This document shows positions 58,991 to 64,000 of a DNA stretch of 64,000 nucleotides, piece after piece (positions within the stretch are counted from its first letter, which is position 1; each line of letters starts with the position of its first letter). The position numbers and the translations under genes are program-made. The stretch is from positions 124,001 through 188,000 of the forward strand of contig JAMXBD010001454.1 in assembly GCA_024138025.1 (NCBI GenBank), given 5' to 3'. This DNA comes from Combretum micranthum. Lineage: Eukaryota; Streptophyta; Magnoliopsida; Myrtales; Combretaceae. Under the pieces are notes generated by a model, which saw only the letters and a program-made list of their open reading frames with translations, ran no database searches and was not told where the DNA came from.

Positions 58991-59900
58991 ATGTCGGGGT
59001 ATTATTATTCAAAAAATTGTAATGAATAAGATTTTTATCAATATCATGCATCAAATTTTTATAATGGTGGTTCAAGATTATATGATTAATCAAGACATAA
59101 GAGAGTTACTTATGAAGAATCTCATAGACAACGTGAGATTTGGGCTATAAAACGAGATTTACAACAAGTAATGAAGACTATAGATGATTGGGTAGAGAAG
59201 TTTATTTTTGAAAAGGCATATAGGAAGAAAAAAAAGTCTGAAGTAAAAGTTGTTAGGGTTGAACCAAAAGTGGCAATTTTTACAAACAAGAAGGTTGAAA
59301 AGGTTGAGATCATTGATGAAAAGTTACTTAAGAAAGAAGAAGCAGAGATTGTTGTTATCGAGAAGGTGCAAATAGATGATGAAAAAAGGGAGACAGTTGA
59401 GGAAGAAGAAGAGGAAGGAAAAGTTGCTGTTACTACTATTTCTTTTAATTTGTAGGATCAAGAAGAATCATGTCAAGAGAATTTATTTCAAGCTAGATGC
59501 GTGGTTCAGGAGCAGGTTTGTAAATTGGTTGTTGATGGAGGTTGTTATGCGAATATGATTTCACAAGATTTTGTGAAGCGGATGAAGTTACAGGTGATTC
59601 TACATCCGAAGTCATACAACCTTCGATGGTTGAATTCAACAGATGTTGTACACATTCATAAGCAGACATAGGTTTTCATTGCTATAGGAGATTATATTGA
59701 TACTATAACTTGTGATATAGCTCCTATGGATTGTGCACAAGTCTTTTTGGGAAGACCACGATAGTATAATAGGTGAGTTGTCGATGATGGTTATCAGAAT
59801 ACCTACAAGATCCAAAAAGATGGACAAGTTTTCCTATTGCTTCCAATGACCTTGGATGAAGATCAGCGGGAGAGATTATGCATTTTAGTCACACAAGCAA
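58991..59900 (+). pseudogene. Gypsy Gag-tail/protease reading region with stops
   Basis: Starts with ATG at 58991. The main frame from 59171 codes a highly charged Lys/Glu/Val-rich segment, meets a stop at 59453-59455 and continues in the same frame into a protease: 'KLVVDGGCYANMISQDFVKR', 'KSYNLRWLNSTDVV' and 'DIAPMDCAQVFLGRP', the plant Ty3/gypsy protease with DGG at the catalytic site and the closing LLGRPW-like motif. More in-frame stops follow near 59668 and 59761. In active elements the protease matures the polyprotein; here it is dead. Confidence 0.75.
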
Positions 59901-61009
59901 TTACATTTGGGTATCAAGAATGGAAATATTTGCTATGACTAACAAAAAAGGACCCAAGCAAAAATGGGTACCAAAAAGATGATTGTTTGTGTTTTTGTAG
60001 GTACCCAAGTGGCTCTAAGGGCAAAAATAAGGTATAATCTTCACTTATTTGAGTTTAATGGTTTGTGCCTTGATATAATGTATATAATGTGTTAATGTGC
60101 TTGCATATGCAAATATTTGGTGTGGACATGCTTTTATGAATATTTTGAGCTAAAATTTAGCTAAAATGGGTTTGAAATACACATAATTGGATTTCCATGT
60201 TTTTTTATGTTTAAATCATATTTTTTCATGTTTATTGGATCTAAACAAATTTGTACAAAGGTTCAAATTTGAAAGAAAATGTTTTTAGATAATTTTGTGC
60301 ACAGTCCCTAGGAAAATTCATGCTTTTGATGACTAATGTGTACAAATTTGTAATATGTGAACTTGTGTGAGTTTGTTTAGTTTCAACATGTTTTATATAA
60401 CTTTTTAAACTTGCATGAAGCGTTGGATGTGTTTAAGCATGAATCTTTAATGATATATTGTTTTTGTGCATGTTTTAAGCTTAATTTGTGTTAAAACTTG
60501 GTTTTGAATGCATGAAAATGGTTTTTCATGCTTTTGATGCATAAACAATTTTTAGACATGTTTAATGTTCCTTTCTAAACTTGTTTAAATGATTTAAAAT
60601 GTTTAAAAAGCTTTCTGGACAAATTTGTGTACTATTGAAAAACATATCATGCAATTTTGGACAAATAATTTGCACAAATTTGAGATATATGTTTTTACAT
60701 GGTTTTGAGTAACTCAAACATGTCTAAAACATCTTTTAGAACTTACATGTTGCTTGTGCATCTCTCTTTTTGTGGCATATATTGAGTTTATCTTTTCGAT
60801 GAGTCCATATGAAGAGAAATATTGTGCACAATTAACATGTTTGTGTGCATATGTGTGAAGTTTTGATAATTAAGTATAACTTGAGATCTTCCTAGAGTTA
60901 AGCATAAAGTGTTTTGAATCAAGTTGAGAAAATTCTTTTGAAACCCGAATGCTTAATTGAGTTGGAGTGGCAAATTGAATGAGAGTTAATTATGCATGAT
61001 TGTTCTCAT

Positions 61010-61024
61010 AAAAAAAGGGGAGAT
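61010..61024 (+). other. Polypurine tract of the copia 3' end
   Basis: AAAAAAAGGGGAGAT directly precedes TGTTGAAC. SIRE-like copia elements typically have A-run GGGGGAGATTG at this joint. Confidence 0.65.
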
Positions 61025-61660
61025 TGTTGAACTTGTGTATTCAATGTGAATTTTGATGAAGAAATTAGTCGAACAATTAACTACCCAATTGTGTTAAATT
61101 AGACTTAATTAGTCAAATAATTTGAATGAATAAAATGCTTGAAAATATATATGTGTTTTGTGTTTTGGTTGTGCTATATTTTTTGCAGGTTGATTCAAGA
61201 AACATTTAGACCTTGATTCCTTTGGAATCTCTTAAAGGTCAAAACATGAAAGTTGTAGAGCTTTCTCTAAGCTTTTCGTAGTATCTTGAATCATCTCCAT
61301 CAGAGTTTGAATGAGAGGGATATGGATAAAAACGAAAGCATATCGAAACTATCAGGAGTGTACCGGCTCACTGGTCTAAACTGGAAAAAACATGAAAAAT
61401 GATCAAGATTGATTGAAGGGAAGGTCGATGGCTTGATGTAGACTGGCTACCCAGTGGAGACTTAGACCGGCTTGTCGGTACAGCCTAAAACTAGTCATTA
61501 GGAGTTGTTTTGTTCGATTGTTGGAAGATTTTTAAGGGATAATAGCTAGACTTCTCTTGGAGCTTATAAATAGAAGTTTGTGAAGACTTTTTAGTTGTTG
61601 AAAAAGCTTACTTCTTATACTCAAAATCTTATAAACACTCTCAAAATATTATTTGTGATT

Positions 61661-62945
61661 TGTATAGTTTGAGAACAAGAAACTTAGTATAATGCTATTT
61701 GTTTTATAATTGTAATTCTTGTAAAAGCACAATACTATAGGTTTTTATGGGCTTGTTGGTGAAGCCTTGAGCTAAGTCTTGTGAGTTTGAGATTGTAAAG
61801 ATTTAACTCATGTAATTGTTTTTTGATGTATTGAAGTCCTCTATTGAGGCAGATCTTATTAATTAAATAAAGTGGTTGAGTCCTCAATTGAGGGAGGCAT
61901 TTTTTGTGGACCGTGGAGATTAGGGTGCAGACCAATCTCCACGTTAAAATCACGGTACAAGCTTCATTTTCCCAATCTCTCTATTTATTATTGTTGTTGT
62001 TTATATTTGTTATTGTGCATAAATTAGACTTTAAGCTTTGAAAAGAAATTGATATTGGCTATAATCTCCTTTTTCTTAAGTGTTACGTGTATAGTTTAAG
62101 AGCAAGAAACTTAGTATAGTGCTATTTGTTGTATAATTGTAATCTTTGTAAAAGCACTATACTATAGGTTTTTGTGAGCTTGTTGGTGAAGTCTTGAGTT
62201 AAGTTTTGTGAGTTTGAGATTGTAAAGACTTAACTTAAGTAATTATTTGTTGATGTGTTGAAGTCCTCTATTGAGACAAATCTTGTTAATTGAAAAAGTG
62301 ATGAAGTCGTTCATTGAGGGAGGCATTTGTTGTGGACCGTGGAGATTAAAGGGCAGACCGAACTCCACGTTAAAATCGCAGTGTAAGCTTCATTTTTCCT
62401 ATCTCTCTATTTATTATTGTTGTTGTTTATATTTGTTATTGTGCATAAATTAGACTTTTAATTTAGAAAGAAATTGATGTTGGCTACTATAATCTCCTTT
62501 TTCTTAAGTGTTACTTGTATAGTTTGAGAGCAAGAAACTTAGTATAGTGCTATTTGTTGTATAATTGTAATCTTTATAAAAAGCACTATACTGTAGATTT
62601 TTGTGAGCTTGTTGGAGAAGTTTTGAGTTAAGTCTTGTGAGTTTGAGATTATAAAGACTTAACTCAAGTAGTTGTTTGTTGATGCGTTGAAGTCCTCTAT
62701 TAAGGCAAATCTTGTTATTTGAATAAATGGTGAACTTCTCCATTAAGAGAAGCATTTGTTGTGGACCGTAGAGATTGGGGGGGAGGGGGACCGATCTCCA
62801 TGTTAAAATCGTAGTGCAAGCTTCATTTTCCCAATCTCTCTATTTATTATTGTTGTTGTTTATATTTGTTATTGTGCATAAATTAGACTTTAAGTTTAGA
62901 AAAGAAATTGATATTGGCTATAATCTCCTTTTTCTTAAGTATTAC
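61661..62945 (+). repeat. Three tandem ~428-bp copies (LTR R/U5-like)
   Basis: Copies start with TGTATAGTTT(G/A)AGA(A/G)CAAG at 61661, 62088 and 62516, giving periods of 427 and 428. Each contains 'TTGAAGTCCTCTATT', 'TGTGGACCGT(G/A)GAGATT', 'CTCCA(C/T)GTTAAAATC' and 'ATTATTGTTGTTGTTTATAT' and ends with 'TAATCTCCTTTTTCTTAAGT'. The copies differ by scattered substitutions and small indels, such as a G-run at 62777-62788 in copy 3. Minus-strand open frames at 61735 and 62504 are repeat-derived. Confidence 0.9.
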
Positions 62946-63616
62946 TAGCTCTCAATAGAAAACTCATTGATAGAGACATAGACACCGACACACACACTTT
63001 TTTGTATTTTCCTAGGCATCAAGCGTTAGAAGCTTCATAATGTTTTTTTCTTTGATTGGGTTTACTTTCTTTTGTTTCCGTGACCTACCTAACCCAGTGG
63101 GTTGGTGGATTGTTGGTGTTGAGCCACCTATGACTCGGCTATTAGCCGGATCATTAGATGGGTCATGTCCCATATAGTCGGGCGAGGCTTAGCCAATGAG
63201 TCAAACTCATCAATGTCGGGTCACAAGTTTGGTCTGATCGATGCCGAAGTCAAGGTAGAAGGTCCTTAGATCTAGCACTTGGGTGGATAATTAGCGGCCC
63301 ATTCTCATATTAGGAGCACTCATCATGACCAACATAGGGATTCTAGATTGACTCCTTGGGCTTTGATAATACACACTAGGCACATGCTTATTTCTTAGGT
63401 ATTTAATTTATGAGACTGGTATACATGCATATTTCTTTTTTTTTTTTTTAATTATTATTTAGTATTTTGTTTTAGTCAGCACTCCACTAAAAAACGTATC
63501 AAAACATTGAAAAAAAAAAAAATAAAAATAAAGAAAGAATTAGGGGATGAATGGATAAATTCATAAATGCAACTTGCAGTCTGCATAGGTGTCTTCTAAG
63601 TTAGAATGAAAATGGT
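62946..63616. other. Intergenic; GC-richer segment, possible gypsy LTR debris
   Basis: The part 63080-63330 is less AT-rich than its surroundings and reads like LTR sequence ('CCGGATCATTAGATGGGTCA', 'GTCGGGCGAGGC'), but no termini or coding motifs are visible. Long T and A runs follow at 63428 and 63510. Confidence 0.4.
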
Positions 63617-63890
63617 TTACTTGCGGGTGAGGAGAAAAAGGGAAAAATGCAAAAAGATAGCCTATATTTTAGTCTTTTTACAACCATCTAACTCTTGTTT
63701 TTACTTTTTGACAAACTTACGATTTTTTTGTAATTGCTATCTGTTACCGTATGTGTTTTTCTAGTTAAAATGAAATTACTTTACTTATGAGTAAAAAGGA
63801 AAAGGAAAAATATAAAACATGGCCTATATTTTGATGTTTTAACATCATTTTACTTAATATATTATTATTGCTATATGTTATTGTTAGTAC
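63617..63890. repeat. Diverged tandem duplication (~160 bp)
   Basis: Two blocks share 'GTTTACTT.../CTTTACTTATGAGTAA', 'GGGAAAAATGCAAAA/GGAAAAATATAAAA', '(T)AGCCTATATTTTAGT/TGGCCTATATTTTGAT' and 'TTGCTAT(C/A)TGTTA'. Function unknown; possibly one element copied in tandem. Confidence 0.5.
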
Positions 63891-64000
63891 AGAAACGTGT
63901 TTTAGATTCTTATTATCAATAGCAATTAATTTATTAAAATAATATTATTGAATTTATTTTATTTAATAATATAACAAAAATTATAAAAAAAGAATAAAAA

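Larger units (their letters stand above)
58101..59930 (+). mobile_element. Chromovirus-like Ty3/gypsy fragment, 5' end only
   Basis: It comprises a 713-bp LTR-like segment (TG at 58101, CA at 58813), a primer site two bases later, a short Gag-tail/protease reading region, then an abrupt change into copia-type sequence. There is no RT, integrase or 3' LTR. Most of Gag is also missing between the primer site and the protease, so this was probably already a deletion derivative. Confidence 0.6.
59935..62945 (+). mobile_element. Copia (SIRE-like) 3' end with tandemly expanded LTR
   Basis: Begins near 'NKKGPKQKWVPK' (59938-59981), a motif of SIRE-like copia proteins. A ~1-kb non-coding spacer follows, then a polypurine tract AAAAAAAGGGGAGAT (61010-61024) and an LTR starting TGTTGAAC at 61025, with TATAAATA at 61565-61572. 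The pol genes are missing. The U5-like part of the LTR is present three times in tandem (61661-62945). Confidence 0.6.

Noticed and set aside
61735..62755. Two related minus-strand short proteins
   Set aside because: They are copies of the same antisense frame in the 428-bp tandem repeat.
61661..62945. CRISPR-like direct repeat array
   Set aside because: The units are ~428 bp with no short-repeat/spacer pattern, and the context is a plant retrotransposon.

Overview
The window is nuclear DNA of a flowering plant, probably a eudicot. It is very AT-rich, with one typical spliced plant gene, a degenerate plant phytocyanin, and plant-type transposable elements everywhere else: Ty1/copia, Ty3/gypsy, hAT and Mutator-like elements, plus an endogenous caulimovirid (plant pararetrovirus). 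I cannot name the species. I see no bacterial features, tRNA, rRNA or CRISPR.

Layout. 1-4.06 kb: minus-strand Ty1/copia element between ~226-bp LTRs, with the reverse transcriptase lost. 4.4-7.2 kb: two small inverted-repeat elements and a diverged tandem duplication. 10.75-13.25 kb: a Ty3/gypsy gag-protease fossil abutting a probable solo copia LTR. 14.34-19.53 kb: a non-autonomous LTR element with ~1.62-kb LTRs, primer site and polypurine tract but no genes. 19.73-20.99 kb: Mutator-like element with a 10-bp target duplication. 22.34-23.16 kb: hAT-like element with an 8-bp duplication. 23.90-30.58 kb: a plant Pumilio (PUF) gene of nine coding exons, all eight RNA-binding repeats present, with two single-base frameshifts upstream of the PUF domain. 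34.49-39.51 kb: a probable long LTR hosting a second hAT-like element of the same family. 40.1-44.5 kb: copia RNase H scrap, then a decayed Tat-like Ty3/gypsy element. 45.93-46.46 kb: phytocyanin pseudogene. 47.21-54.98 kb: rearranged endogenous caulimovirid. 57.5-63.9 kb: gypsy protease fossils, a chromovirus fragment with LTR and primer site, and a copia 3' end whose LTR carries three ~428-bp tandem copies.

The most unusual locus is the caulimovirid. Two incomplete genomes lie head to head. The left half (minus strand) holds RT-RNase H, a downstream ORF of unknown function and the promoter/leader. The right half (plus strand) holds leader, tRNA-Met primer site, movement protein, capsid region and zinc knuckle, then a second promoter/leader. 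The halves carry complementary gene sets. Both outer ends stop at or just before the position of the primer site, where the viral minus strand starts. An AT-rich 20-bp inverted repeat abuts the left end exactly. A 32-base scrap of RT in the right half shows how its middle was deleted. All of it is broken by stops and frameshifts.

Only the Pumilio gene looks like a possible working host gene. Its frameshifts may be real lesions or assembly errors. All positions come from reading the sequence by eye; boundaries marked approximate are inferred.
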